This document shows positions 1-9,765 of a stretch of DNA of 60,410 nt, in pieces. Position 1 is the stretch's first letter. The number at the start of each line of letters is the position of its first letter. Made by a program: the position numbers and the translations under genes. The notes under the pieces are model-generated. The model searched no databases, was not told the DNA's origin, and was given only the letters and a program-made list of their open reading frames with translations. Source of the DNA: Pseudovibrio sp. JCM 19062 (GTDB taxonomy: Bacteria; Pseudomonadota; Alphaproteobacteria; Rhizobiales; Stappiaceae); the NCBI GenBank assembly GCA_001310715.1, contig BAXV01000020.1:1-60410 (forward strand), in the 5' to 3' direction.

Positions 1-1
1 G

Positions 2-94
2 GTTCATAAAGAGCGCAAACCATTTCTTCCCGGGACTAAATATTTTAGGCTATCAATAGCCAATCGCATTCGAGAGAAAGAGAAGGAACATTGA
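2..94 (+). CDS. C-terminal end of an unidentified protein (partial)
   Basis: An open frame enters from the left edge and stops at TGA 92-94, giving 30 visible residues rich in Lys, Arg and Glu near the end. No domain is recognisable. The gene belongs to the same AT-rich island as the glycosyltransferases that follow and points toward the YrbL-like gene on the other strand. Function cannot be inferred from this fragment. Confidence 0.4.
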   Translation, partial: VHKERKPFLPGTKYFRLSIANRIREKEKEH

Positions 95-131
95 GCAAAA
101 GGCTCTCCACTTTTTTTAAGGCCAGTTCACT

Positions 132-162
132 GAAAAAGGCGGCCCCTCGTTAGGTCGCCTTC
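132..162 (-). terminator. Hairpin at the end of the YrbL-like gene
   Basis: AAGGCG and CGCCTT arms flank a GC-rich centre, and on the minus strand the hairpin is followed by a short T run (A's at 133-137 on the plus strand). It overlaps the stop codon of the leftward YrbL-like gene, so it is a plausible intrinsic terminator for that transcript. Confidence 0.45.
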
Positions 163-834
163 ACCGAATGCTTGTGTTTTAACTGAGCAGGCAAGTCACT
201 GTTGAAGGCATCGTGAGCTTGCCATTTATTCGATTTATCTGCTTCAAATCTATGAAGCAAACTCTTCATGTTGTCGAACTGGTTTCTTTTCAAATACTTC
301 ATTGCAATTTTGCGGGCGACAAACGGTACGTAATCACATATTGGGAGAAAAAAACCGATGTCCGAAGCCATCAATTACCTTCAACGAAATACTTCCATTG
401 AGCAGTCTCTGCGCACAAATATTCCAAGGGCGGAGGTCCCTAACAATAATTGGGTCGTGACACATTTGGTGCTTCAATCGGATTAATGCAGTATCGATTT
501 CATCTTCCAGATCTGTTGGTTGATCATTACGTTTAATAGTGTTTCAGAAACCTTACCGGTGTCTTCATGGCGAATTAAATCGTAAATGGAGCCTATGCCA
601 AAATTAGTATCCACTAGGCTATAATAATTGCTGATATACTCAAAAAAACTGGCCTTTCCGAATACGATAGATTCTTTGAAAGTAAGCCGCTTCAATGAGT
701 GTTGCTGGCTTATGGCTCCTCGGCTTATCTACTTTAATGCACTTGGCAGAATCCTTAGGGTGCACGAAACAATCGCGCATATCTCCTGAGGCCAATAAAT
801 CTGCTTTTGAAAGTTCGATATATTCTCGTGCCAT
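150..834 (-). CDS. YrbL-like protein (PhoP regulatory network YrbL family), frame-broken
   Basis: The N-terminal part reads DCFVHPKDSAKCIKVDKPR, the signature of the YrbL family, a small kinase-fold protein group often found inside polysaccharide clusters. Downstream parts in other frames continue the family pattern: YYSLVDTNFGIGSIYDLI, then an Asp-containing segment and a basic C-terminus. Frame changes lie near 680 and between about 375 and 490. Joined, the protein is about 228 residues, close to the family size. The biochemical role of YrbL proteins is not established. The position beside glycosyltransferases suggests a role in surface glycan synthesis or its regulation, which is inference. 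Confidence 0.65.
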
Positions 835-846
835 TAAAATACCGTC

Positions 847-2070
847 TCAGACTTCCAACTCATTTATTAAATCGGTCCACTCGTGTAACACCGTCTCAGG
901 ACAATACTCACGCGCTGCTTCTAACGCTTTACGTCCAAGCTGGTCTCGCATTTTGTCATCTTCAATAATGGCCGAGAGCTTCACAGATAAATCATCGTTC
1001 CTGTCTTCCGCATCGGCCAAAACTCCACCATCTCTTAAAAGGTGCACAACGCCTTCGCAATCATTATATCCGACGCAAGCTAGTCCAGCGCTCATTGCTT
1101 CTCCAAGGGCTCTGGGAAATCCTTCAAATTTGCTCGGGAAACACATGATCTGAGCATCATTAAGATGATCACTCACATCCTTTTGAACTCCAAGAAGTTC
1201 AGTCTGATTTTCAAGCTCATAGCGCTGAATATACTCAGATAATTCAACTTGCTGAGAACCGTCGCCGATAATTTTTAATTTCCAGTCCGGGTATTTTTTT
1301 TGCAGATCAACCTCCAAGCGCTCAGAAGATGGGCAGGACGCTTTGATTCAATTAACCGGCCAACAAAGAGGATCGTTTTTGACCTACTTAGAAGCGGCTT
1401 GTGTGCAGTATCAGCTTCGGAAAAGAAAATCGGGTTTGGAATGTATTTCACCCGATCCTTAATACTCTGATCAAGTTTATCCCGATACGCGGGGATTAGC
1501 ACCGTAATTGCGTCATATTCTCCTAACACATCATGTAAATGCAGGCCGCTCAGATGCAGGTTCGAACCAATTGTGCCAAATTTAAACTCATATTCTGGTG
1601 TTTTTCTAAAAGAATAAATCTTTTTAGTATCTTTGAGTTCCTTAGACATCGCTATTGGAATGCCCATTCCATTCATAAATGCGATAGCAAGGTCGGGTCT
1701 GCGTAACTCTGCATATCTATCAATTGCGCGAGTCATTTTTCGTTGACGCATGCGCCGCTGTAAAGCACGGGCCTTTGAAGATCTTAATAAGATCCGGTTC
1801 TTCAACCTCGTAGTAGGCCGAATTTCCTCTTTTTTCAATCCAGACTTACTCACCATTGAGGAGGAATTGCAACGCGTCTTAGCCCTGGGATTAATATTGA
1901 CGAGCCTTACACTCGGGGACTGAATAGAAAGGAACTCCCAGTTCCTTGTCCATGGTGACGACTTCAACTTGATGAGATGCAGAAGCCAAAGCCAAAGCCA
2001 AGTCCAGAATTGAACGCTCGGCACCGCCGGTAATGCCATTAATTCCTTTGATAAACAGTGATATTTTCAT
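847..2070 (-). CDS. Glycosyltransferase, GT4 family, frame-broken
   Basis: A retaining GT-B glycosyltransferase that would transfer an activated sugar in cell-surface glycan synthesis. The start at 2070 begins MKISLFIKGINGITGGAERS, a typical GT4 N-terminus with the GGAE loop. The C-terminal half carries the nucleotide-sugar binding region FPSKFEGFPRALGEAMSAGL with the E-x7-E motif. Frame changes lie near 1920 and 1300; joined length is about 408 residues, normal for GT4. The upstream YrbL-like gene follows 12 bp downstream on the same strand, so the two probably share a transcript. The donor and acceptor sugars cannot be told from sequence. Confidence 0.8.
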
Positions 2071-2434
2071 CTAATTGAAACCTGCTGGTTTATTTTCTCA
2101 AATAGAACTGTAACTGAAAGGCATGCCAAACACGATGACAAACCTTTGAGTTTCCTCGAAGGAATTGTTTCCAAAGTTCATTTAGAAGTTCAGGTTCAAA
2201 TATCCCAAGGTCTGTTAGGCTCTGGACCGAAATCGTTTGAGGAGCCCTTTAACCATGCTGTACATGGAATGCCGGATAAACGGAATGTGGATTAGAAAAA
2301 TCTACAATTAAACACAATCATATGTAGTGATATTGAATGAAACCGATTGGTTTGTTACTAGCATATTTAGTTGAAATCTCGGAAATTTTGCACCGTAGCT
2401 TGGTCGAGTTTTCCTATTAAGGGTCTGAGTATCT

Positions 2435-3505
2435 ATGAAGATTGTCCAGTTCAAGATCGGAAGTTTCGGTGGAGCCGAAACTTTTTTTTTCAAAACGATT
2501 AGAGCATTTAATGAACTCGGCATAGATCAACATATTATTCATAACGAGCACCCTCGTATGCGAGAAGAGGCCCGGTTAACGGGGCTTCCCAGATCAGAAA
2601 TTCCATTTCCCAAAAAAAGCGATTGCTCTCAGATCCAGAATTGCACTACGGAAGAAAGTATTTTCTGAAAAGCCAGATATTTTTTTTCTGCTGGGCTAAC
2701 CGTGCTGGTCGACGAGCATTTCGGTCAAACGAATTTCCAAACCTTGCTCGCCTAGGTGGTTTTTATAAAGCGAAGTTCTACCGGTCGTGCCAACACCTTG
2801 TATGCAACACGCCAGCAATCGTTGATCATATGGTTCAACAGGGTTGGAACAAGAAACACATATCGATGATCAGTAATTTTGGTGAGCTTACTGCTGAACC
2901 TCCCGTTGAACGCGCAAGTTTGGGTGTACCAGACGATGCTTTTCTCATGCTCTCTTTGGGACGGTTTGATGAATGGAAAGGTTTTCAAGACGTCATAGTG
3001 GCACTTAGAGAGCTTCCAGATAATGTCTACTACTGCATTGCTGGAGATGGCGAAAACAGACGCAACTGGGAACTGCTTGCAGAAGAAGTGGGGGTGTCGA
3101 ACAGAGTGCGGTTTTTGGGGTGGCGTTCTGATCAGCCGCTTTACTTGGTGCGGCAGACATATGTGTAGTTCCTTCTCGCCACGAACCTTTGAGCAATGTA
3201 ATTATTGAAGCTTGGAGCCTCGGCGTTCCAGTGCTCGCGGCCAACTCTGAAGGCCCAAGCTGGCTCATTGACCACGGAGAGACTGGTTTTTGGTTCCAAT
3301 TGCAGATCCAGAGGCAATCGCCTCAAACATCAAGGAACTACTTGCTGATCGATCGTCACTAAGCGGTGTCGGGCAGAATGGAAAGCGGAAGTGGCAGGGC
3401 AATTTCTCAAAAGGCGAGATATGCCAACAGTATGTAACTTTGTTTGAGGATCTAATCCGCGCTAATCACAAAAGAAAATTATTCTCTCTTAAATTGGGGC
3501 GGTAA
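2435..3505 (+). CDS. Glycosyltransferase, GT4 family, frame-broken
   Basis: The gene begins MKIVQFKIGSFGGAETFFFK, with the GGAE loop of GT4 enzymes. It continues through a linker (MLSLGRFDEWKGFQDVI) and the donor-binding region VVPSRHEPLSNVIIEAWSLG, which contains the E-x7-E motif. At least three frame changes (about 2640, 3150 and 3290) must be bridged. The joined protein is about 356 residues, as expected. It is the only rightward gene among these glycosyltransferases. Its 5' neighbour is divergent and leaves a roughly 360-bp AT-rich gap that probably holds promoters for both directions. The sugar specificity is unknown. Confidence 0.75.
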
Positions 3506-3632
3506 CGGTGTTGTGCTTGTTGGTCTACCCTGCGAGCTATTCTGTCAGTAAGTATTTGGAATATGTGGTCTCCCCAATTCTGCATCAAGCATGAGTTGGG
3601 GAGAGGGCAAAGAGGACCAAACACAGAAAACA

Positions 3633-4380
3633 TTAGAAGAGCCATTTCTCCTTATTCCGCAACATGAAAGGAAATATTCTGTCACAAAGTGCAGATGAGA
3701 TATCTTTGCTTGCCACTTCGCTTATTGCGCTCGGTGCATTATTCACAAGAAGGTATTTTCTACCGAGAACACTTGAAAATGGCCTATGAACGGGCTGATA
3801 TTGTGTTCCCTCAATTGCGTTGCCCGCATCAGCAGCTGCATCTATGAGTAGTACGCTAGCTTTCGTGCGCAATAAAGTTTCTTTGTCAATTATTTTTAAG
3901 TTTGGTGTGTCAACTTCAATTCCGTTAATGATGACATCATAGGTGTCTACAAGAGAGCGGAAGATATGCAGTGTTTTCCGATAGAACAATCTCGGTTTAT
4001 ATCCGAGCTGTGACATTTTAAAGAATGCACCTTGTGAAACAGAACCGCTGCCAAGAATACAAACATTCGTCGATGGGTCTGAGGGCAGGCTGGGAATAGC
4101 GAGCTCAACACTAGCTATTCCTGCATTGTAAGAGTTCTTCCAGAAAAGATGCGGAGGTAAGTAATCCATCTCCACTGTCTTGTCTTTGCAATATACACGG
4201 GGGTAGACGCTATCCAGATCTACAATCCTAATATCCAACTCGTGGCAAGTATTTTCAAAAAAATGGCTTCCCTGATCCATTCGGGTGAGTCCACCCTATG
4301 ATTGTTTGCTGCTGTTTTAAATTTGGATAGTCAACTTCTTGGGTCAGCTTGAGATTAAATACAACTCGTTGCGATGAGAG
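3633..4380 (-). CDS. Alanine-dehydrogenase/PNT-fold protein resembling N5-(carboxyethyl)ornithine synthase
   Basis: A Rossmann domain reads VCILGSGSVSQGAFF, followed by TYDVIINGIEVD and LLIDAAADAGNAIEGT. This order matches the alanine dehydrogenase/transhydrogenase fold and especially the opine-type N5-(1-carboxyethyl)ornithine synthases, which reductively join pyruvate to an amino group. An upstream stretch in another frame (IIGWTHPNGSG) belongs to the same protein, with a frame change near 4265. The true start is not clear; 4380 is approximate and the N-terminal domain looks short. In a glycosyltransferase cluster it might supply a carboxyethyl amino acid for polysaccharide decoration. That function is an inference, and the family call is moderately firm. 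Confidence 0.55.
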
Positions 4381-4474
4381 TATGGATCAAAAGTAATGAG
4401 TCTACGCCCTAAGGCTTACCGCTTTGACCCTGTTTGAAAGGCACCCATTAGCCCAAAGAATTACCGCGTTATGA

Positions 4475-5485
4475 TTATTCAGGACAAGAAACCCTTAGTA
4501 GCATCTCCGCAACACCTGTTACGCTAGTTTTTTCGTGTGCGATCCTGTGTGCGGTTCTGCCTATGTTTTGACGAAGCTCATCGTTCTCGCGGAGTTCAAT
4601 CATTTTGCCGAGTAAATCATCACGATCTTTGTACTCGACCAAACCATCCTCGTAGAGATCGGAGAGTTTACTCTGTGCCGGGCTCAACGTTGTAATACCT
4701 TGACCCAACAATTGCGCAATACGATCTGATGAATAGAGATGCGGCATCAAATCCGCACGCGTATCATCAAGAGGCAGATTGAGAGAGACAGGTGCGTCGG
4801 TTAGCCTAGAGAAAAACTCGGTACTGGTCAGTCGTTCAGAACCAAATGCACGACCTCCATGTGTAAAGCGATACTCTTTTGGGAGATGTTCTTGAATAAA
4901 GGACAGCTGCTCCTCACGCTTACCAATTCCGGTGCCGAGAAACTGACCATCGAAAGACATCTCCGTTCTTGGAATCTCAAATACGCGAGCCGTTTCTATG
5001 CTGTTATCCACCGGGTTCGGCATGAAATGCAGTTTCTCACGCGGAATATCCAAGGAGGCCAATGCGCGTTCATCGGCAGTGGTGATAAAGGCCGCATCGC
5101 ATTTTGCTGCACGTTTCCTGAAGGACGTCATAGCTTGTTCTCGAAACACTGCATCGACACAAAATGTCGCCAGTCGAACACCCTTCACTTCTTCCCTGAT
5201 CCGGTCGTAGGTGTCAGACTCAATAAGGTCCGAATGGCCAAACAACACCAAATGCGGTTGATAATGCTCTGCGGTTTCAACCAGCTTGGCAGACATTTTG
5301 GATGCACCAAATTTCTGAGATCCAAAAACAGTAGCTTCTCGTGCGTGGTCACGATCAGAAAAACAGATGACGTGATGGCCTGCTCGGATAAATCCATTCG
5401 AAAGCTTACTTTCGGTGTTGTAGTAGGTTCGAAATAGACTACTGCGATGGAAGTACCCGACGATTAAGATGCGGAGCGATATCAT
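4475..5485 (-). CDS. CgeB-like glycosyltransferase
   Basis: An uninterrupted 336-residue protein. The N-terminus (RILIVGYFHRSSLFRTYYNT) and the later block DGQFLGTGIGKREEQLSFI, followed by a region about binding by aligned residues and an Arg-rich C-terminus, resemble CgeB/GT1-type GT-B glycosyltransferases that see other proteins or glycans as acceptors. No signal peptide or membrane segment is visible. It starts one base before the stop of the upstream GT2 gene region (5487), so the two are probably co-transcribed and translationally close. The exact sugar and acceptor cannot be inferred. Confidence 0.65.
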   Translation of the reverse strand: MISLRILIVGYFHRSSLFRTYYNTESKLSNGFIRAGHHVICFSDRDHAREATVFGSQKFGASKMSAKLVETAEHYQPHLVLFGHSDLIESDTYDRIREEVKGVRLATFCVDAVFREQAMTSFRKRAAKCDAAFITTADERALASLDIPREKLHFMPNPVDNSIETARVFEIPRTEMSFDGQFLGTGIGKREEQLSFIQEHLPKEYRFTHGGRAFGSERLTSTEFFSRLTDAPVSLNLPLDDTRADLMPHLYSSDRIAQLLGQGITTLSPAQSKLSDLYEDGLVEYKDRDDLLGKMIELRENDELRQNIGRTAHRIAHEKTSVTGVAEMLLRVSCPE

Positions 5486-5486
5486 T

Positions 5487-6406
5487 TTAGTTCTCCAATA
5501 TACGCCGCACGTTTGCCACCTGTGACATCTGGCTGGTATAGATGGCTAGCTGCTTTCTCGAGGGAGTTAACGAGAAAACTCTATTTGCTAAATAACTAAA
5601 GAACGGAGTCGACAGATAGGCGAGGTCATATTTTTCTCTTGCCAGTTTCCAACGAGCCGAAACAAGTTGGCTGAAGAGTTCTTTCTTAGCATGCGGTGAG
5701 ATGAACTGATCTTCGAGCTGATAGAGCATAGAAAAGAACCGGTCGTGGTGTTGCTGAGTTTTGTTGGAGCTTAGATTTGTTTCAATCGGCGCACGAAGCC
5801 AATACACCACATCGTGAATATAAGCCACCCTATGAGCATTTGCGCACAATCTCAAAGGTAATGACTGGTCTTGAATAAAAATGCGCTCATCAGCACCGTT
5901 TGCTCGCTCCCACAAACGACGTTCAGCCATAAAACCCATACGTACAATCCGCTTTCGCGCGCAATAGGCCAACGGGTCATTTGCTACTGTGACCCGGGCA
6001 TCTGCAGAGATTTTAGGTGGGGGAAACGCCCCTCGTTTCGAATCTCCAAATACAACAGGCCCCGGTATCTCGCATGGTATTCAAGAACAATCTGGTCGCA
6101 TTGCATGGCAAATAGTCGTCCGCATCCAGAGGTACATAAAAGCTTCCTGAGGACCTCGCAGCGGCCTGATTAATACGAATTGACGGGCCTTTATTTTCTA
6201 AATTAGAGATTACCTTAATACGTGGATCATTCTTAGCTTCGTCGAGCAAAAAAAGAGAGGGATCCATCGGTAGACAAATCATCAGCAAAGACAAACTCAA
6301 CTTCAGCCCCATCAAGATCGGACTGTGTTCTCAAGCTTTGTAATAGATTTGGTAGGTCCGCGCGTTTATTAAAAACGGTAATCAAATAGCTTATAAGAGG
6401 CGCCAT
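5487..6406 (-). CDS. Glycosyltransferase, GT2 family, frame-broken
   Basis: The start at 6406 begins MAPLISYLITVFNKRADLPN, and VFADDLSTDGS follows, the usual opening of an inverting GT-A (GT2) transferase. The metal-binding DXD region appears as YVPLDADDYL. Frame changes fall near 6258 and 6000; the joined protein is about 306 residues. The last part (5487-5972) contains the expected acceptor-side helices. The next gene begins 2 bp away, indicating an operon with the CgeB-like gene. It would add one sugar to a lipid-linked or surface glycan; specificity is unknown. Confidence 0.8.
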
Positions 6407-6418
6407 GGACTTAGTCTT

Positions 6419-7179
6419 CTACCAGTATTCTTTGATCCAAGTAGCTGGGCGCAAGCCTTTGTACCATTTCCCTGGCCAAACCCCATCTAGGCTTCGTTAG
6501 GGTTTGGGTGACCATGGAACACACAAACGCTTGCCCCTTCAGGCAAAACGGATGGCTTCACTCGATTGAGCAAAATACCGGGAAAGCGCCATCCTCCAGG
6601 AAGGCATGTTGCTTTGAATGATACGCACCAGTCTGCAGGCCAATAAGAGAGCTTGTCTTGTTTAGCTAGCTCATGAGAAAGATAAGTCTGTTCAATACGG
6701 TATTTCTCAATCCAGTATTGCGATGGTTTACTTTGGAAGAGGTCGTAAAGGTCGGGATGTGCACCAGCATTAAACCGAAACACACTGGTGTTACCGACAA
6801 TTTGTTTAGGCTGGGTCCAGTTATGTATGACGACATATTCTCCTGGGTGTTCAAAGAACCTATCCAGAGGACCAGTGATAACTAGATCCAGATCAAAGAA
6901 CAGGGTTGGACCTTCTAAATCTCCCAGTTCAGGATGGTAAAGAGCCAGTTTACGCCATGGAGTATTTTCAAATGGAGTGTCAATTTTAATCGGCGGGATC
7001 GGCATAACCTCAATCTCAGGCCGCAATCCACGATGATCATCGGTGAAACAGACAAACCGGAATGGTAGAGACAGATTACGGGCTGTCATAGCATAAAGCT
7101 TATTTGCATATTCTGGACCGTACAGCGTGCCCCATTTCATACACACAACGTTAACCGGTGTTTTATCGTTATTGGACAT
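6419..7179 (-). CDS. GT8-like glycosyltransferase-fold protein
   Basis: The sequence LFFDLDLVITGPLDRFFEH contains a DLD metal-binding motif in the context seen in GT8-like and capsular GT-A transferases. Later GHPNP resembles the conserved His near the C-terminus of these proteins. The frame stops at 6487 (CCTAG), but one missing base there restores a continuation (WPGKWYKGLRPATWIKEYW) to a stop at 6419-6421, so I extend the gene to about 253 residues. It is 12 bp upstream of the GT2 start region and on the same strand, making it the first gene of a leftward glycosyltransferase operon. Confidence 0.65.
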
Positions 7180-7311
7180 GTCGCGCCTTTTGCCAATTTT
7201 CCCCTTATTATTTACTTCTGATAAACCATAGTCGTTTGCAGAGCAATATGGTAATCCCCCCGCTGATTGAGCGAGTTTAAAAGTAGAAATATTGTGTAAG
7301 CGCTGTTGTTC

Positions 7312-7470
7312 TCATACCTTGACGGTGTAATTCCACGGCAGGAGCTGGTTGAGCTTTCTCTGCTTGTGGCCTTGAGCGGTTCTCATAAGGGTGTGAGCCA
7401 GATAGCCATGTGGGTTGGTGAGTGGGTAGCTTAATGCTTTGGTAATGCTGCTTAAGGTTTTCGGTCAAGG
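7312..7470 (-). mobile_element. Remnant of an IS66-type transposase C-terminus
   Basis: Read on the minus strand, the frame ending at 7312 gives GYLAHTLMRTAQ and then LNQLLPWNYTVKV before the stop. The closing LLPWN block, preceded by a YLAHTL helix, matches the C-terminal end of IS66-family TnpC transposases. Only about 50 residues remain and no terminal inverted repeats are visible. It lies 200 bp left of the tRNA-Leu scar, fitting a decayed mobile element at the island edge. The family assignment is tentative. Confidence 0.45.
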
Positions 7471-7669
7471 ATCGTCTCAGGAATACAACCTGTATTTCCA
7501 CATTTTAGCTACCTACTTTCATGGGGACAAATTTGAGGCTCTTTTGGGGACATATGAATATCAAGAATGTAGTTCAATATTTTCATGCTTTGAGCTAAAA
7601 TGTTGTATTATATGATTTTATTTCCTGTATTAGGCTGTGATTTGGCTTTTAATCTGATTGATTAGCGAC

Positions 7670-7720
7670 TTAAAATCTGCCGCCTCTGGCTTGCGGGTTC
7701 GAGTCCCGCCGTTCGCACCA
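7670..7720 (+). other. 3' half of tRNA-Leu(UAA): putative island attachment-site scar
   Basis: The stretch holds the anticodon UAA and its 3' stem, a long class-II variable arm, a perfect T-arm (GCGGG/CCCGC around TTCGAGT) and the acceptor 3' strand CGTTCGC followed by ACCA. The matching 5' half (D-arm, acceptor 5' strand) is absent upstream; homology stops at the anticodon loop. Such 3' fragments are left when an integrase inserts DNA into a tRNA gene. The orientation puts the inserted DNA to the left, where the glycan cluster lies. Confidence 0.75.
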
Positions 7721-7740
7721 ACTTTTCTTTCTTTTAAAAT

Positions 7741-8483
7741 TTAGACACTGAACAGGTATCGACCTTTTTGCGTTGAGACGGTTGGCGGGCTACGGTTTTG
7801 TTCGAAGAGGTCGTAGCCTTGTTTGAGGTTGCGCCAGAAGTCCTGGCAGTTTGAGTCAGCGTGTTTGCTGAGGTTTTTCTGCGCCATTTCGAAGGGGAAG
7901 ATGTGAACCGGGACGTTGTCTTGTCCGTTCTGCAAGGCAGCTTCGACGAGCAGGTAGATTTCTTCGACATTGTGGTTGGTCATGGCGTAACAGCCCACGG
8001 AGAGGCAATTGCCGTGGACCATCAGGTGAGAGCCTGTGCGCCCGAGTGACTGGTCGAAGGGGTTCGGGAAGCCGAGGTTGAAGGACAGGTGGTAGTTGCT
8101 GTTGGGGTTGAGCTGTTTTGCGGAGACATTGTAAAAACCTTCAGGAGACTGGCCGTCCCCTTCTTTGAGTTTCGACCGAGATTGCCTGAGTATTTGCAGA
8201 CCTCCCATGACTTGTAGAGCTTATAAGTGTCGCCAGACCTGAGCCACGCTTCCAACCGGCTTTCTTCCTTAAATATACGCAGGAATACAGGGCTTCCCAG
8301 CTCCATGCCTTTGAAGGTCAGCTCTGCGCGCAGGGCTGGCAAGCGCTCTTCCTTCACCTTTGTTATATCAGCGGTGCCGGGCAGGTCATAGGGTAGGAGA
8401 AGGTAGGTGGCGGAAACTGCCAGCGTTACGAGAAAAGCCGGGGCGAGGGCCCAAAGGAGCGCGCGTGAAATAGATTTTGCCAT
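7741..8483 (-). CDS. YafK-like L,D-transpeptidase (YkuD domain), frame-broken
   Basis: A periplasmic enzyme of the YkuD family, which forms 3-3 cross-links in peptidoglycan or attaches proteins to it. An N-terminal membrane anchor/signal (ALLWALAPAFLVTLAVSATY) precedes the catalytic domain. The catalytic motif HGNCLSVGCYAMT contains the nucleophile Cys and upstream His. One frame change near 8190 splits it; joined length is about 247 residues, usual for YafK-like proteins. It begins just right of the tRNA-Leu scar, so it is probably the first gene of the ancestral chromosome after the island. The exact substrate is not known. Confidence 0.8.
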
Positions 8484-8747
8484 GGAGCGTCCGATTGAAA
8501 ATCACGAAAGCAGTCAGTCACTCTGCTTTGGCCTCGTTTGTTTTACGTCGGTATTGCTCGCAAATAAGGTAGGTATTGTGGCCAGGTGATGTTTTCCGGT
8601 TTAAACACTGTGAAATGACAACTTTAAGGTTCGTTCGAGTTACGAATGCAGTCCGGTTGTCTTGTTTTTGTGTCGCTTTGTCTGGAAAACTTCCTTCAAT
8701 TGCAGGCGATACAAGATAGTGCTGGTGACCGTTCTGAATTGATTGCT
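8484..8747. other. Divergent intergenic region
   Basis: Between the L,D-transpeptidase and the LysR gene. No convincing ORF, hairpin or RNA gene is seen; promoters for both directions are expected here. Confidence 0.5.
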
Positions 8748-8772
8748 CTCTTGTGTTATAGAGCATTGCTAT
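8748..8772 (+). promoter_or_regulatory. OxyR-like operator upstream of the LysR gene (near match)
   Basis: CTCT-N6-ATAG-N7-CTAT, one mismatch from the two sites at 11754 and 13920. It ends 26 bp before the TTG start of the LysR gene, the usual place for LysR self-regulation. No binding data; inference from shared spacing. Confidence 0.5.
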
Positions 8773-8798
8773 TATGCGTTGTGTGAAGGGAAAGCTCC

Positions 8799-9699
8799 TT
8801 GGATATACGGCAGTTACAATACCTTGTTACATTGGCTCAGGAGCGGCATTTCACGCGTGCTGCTGCGGCTTGTAATGTGACACAGCCGACGCTATCAGGC
8901 CGTATTCGCCAGCTGGAGATTGAGCTGGGCGTTCCAATCATCGAACGGGGCAAGAAGTTTCATGGACTGACGCCGGAAGGGGAGCGTATTCTTGTTTGGG
9001 CGAAGAAGGTGCTTGCGGACTGCAACAGTTTGCGCAACGAGGTCGTGGGTAAAAGCACCGAGATGTTTGGCAAGGTCAATATCGGTGTCATTCCTTCTGC
9101 AGATGTTGCGATTGCTTCTCTCATCTTGGACCTGAAGAAGAGACACCCACACGCGCATGCAACAATCCATCTAATGAGCCATGGTGAGATCCATAAGGCT
9201 CTGGAGGATTATCAGATTGATGCAGGCATCACTTACACCCAGTTTAGCGATGCGAAGAGGCACAGCAGTTTCACGCTTTATGAAGAGAACTATCGCTTGT
9301 TCGTGCCTGCCGGGCATCATCTTCAAGGCTGATGCTGTGGAGTGGGAGTCTGCCGTGAATGCGGGACAAATGGTGGCGGTGTCTCCCAACATGCAGAACC
9401 GGATGATGGTGGACAGCACGCTCCGGTTCCTGGGTGTGGAACTGGATCCGGATATTGAAGCGGAGACTATTCCGGCGCTGGGTGGTTTTATCCGCGCTGG
9501 TTATTGCGCGATCCTGCCAGAGCTTTCGGCTCTATCTTTGGGGGCGGGAATTGCGTCGGTGCCGCTGATCAAGCCAGCTGTTTCGCACAGTGTTGGCATG
9601 GTGATGACAAAGCGTGAGTTAAAGCCTGCGATTATTACCTCTCTTGTGGAATGTGCGGCCCAGTATAAGAAACCATTGCTTTCTAGGCAGGCTGATTAG
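8799..9699 (+). CDS. LysR-family transcriptional regulator, frame-broken
   Basis: The N-terminal winged helix is clear: DIRQLQYLVTLAQERHFTRA followed by TQPTLSGRIRQLE. It resembles OxyR-type members in the DNA-binding part. The effector domain continues to 9699 after a frame change near 9320 and totals about 300 residues, normal for the family. I do not see the spaced Cys pair of peroxide-sensing OxyR, so redox sensing is not supported. The start is TTG at 8799, preceded by GAAGGGA. Shared operator-like motifs suggest it controls itself, the OFA antiporter and the DUF3360 gene. The inducer is unknown, perhaps an organic anion. Confidence 0.8.
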
Positions 9700-9739
9700 A
9701 GCCGTAAGAACTTCTTTGAGGTTTCAGGTTTACGCATGA

Positions 9740-9765
9740 AAAAAGCCCGCGAAGTTCGCGGGCTT
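9740..9765 (-). terminator. Intrinsic terminator of the OFA antiporter
   Basis: AAGCCCGCGAA pairs with TTCGCGGGCTT; on the minus strand the hairpin is followed by a run of T's. It overlaps the stop codon of the antiporter and lies between two convergent genes. Confidence 0.8.

Noticed and set aside
8518..8766. 82-codon minus-strand frame upstream of the LysR gene
   Set aside because: It covers the operator-like site and lacks protein features; likely a chance frame.
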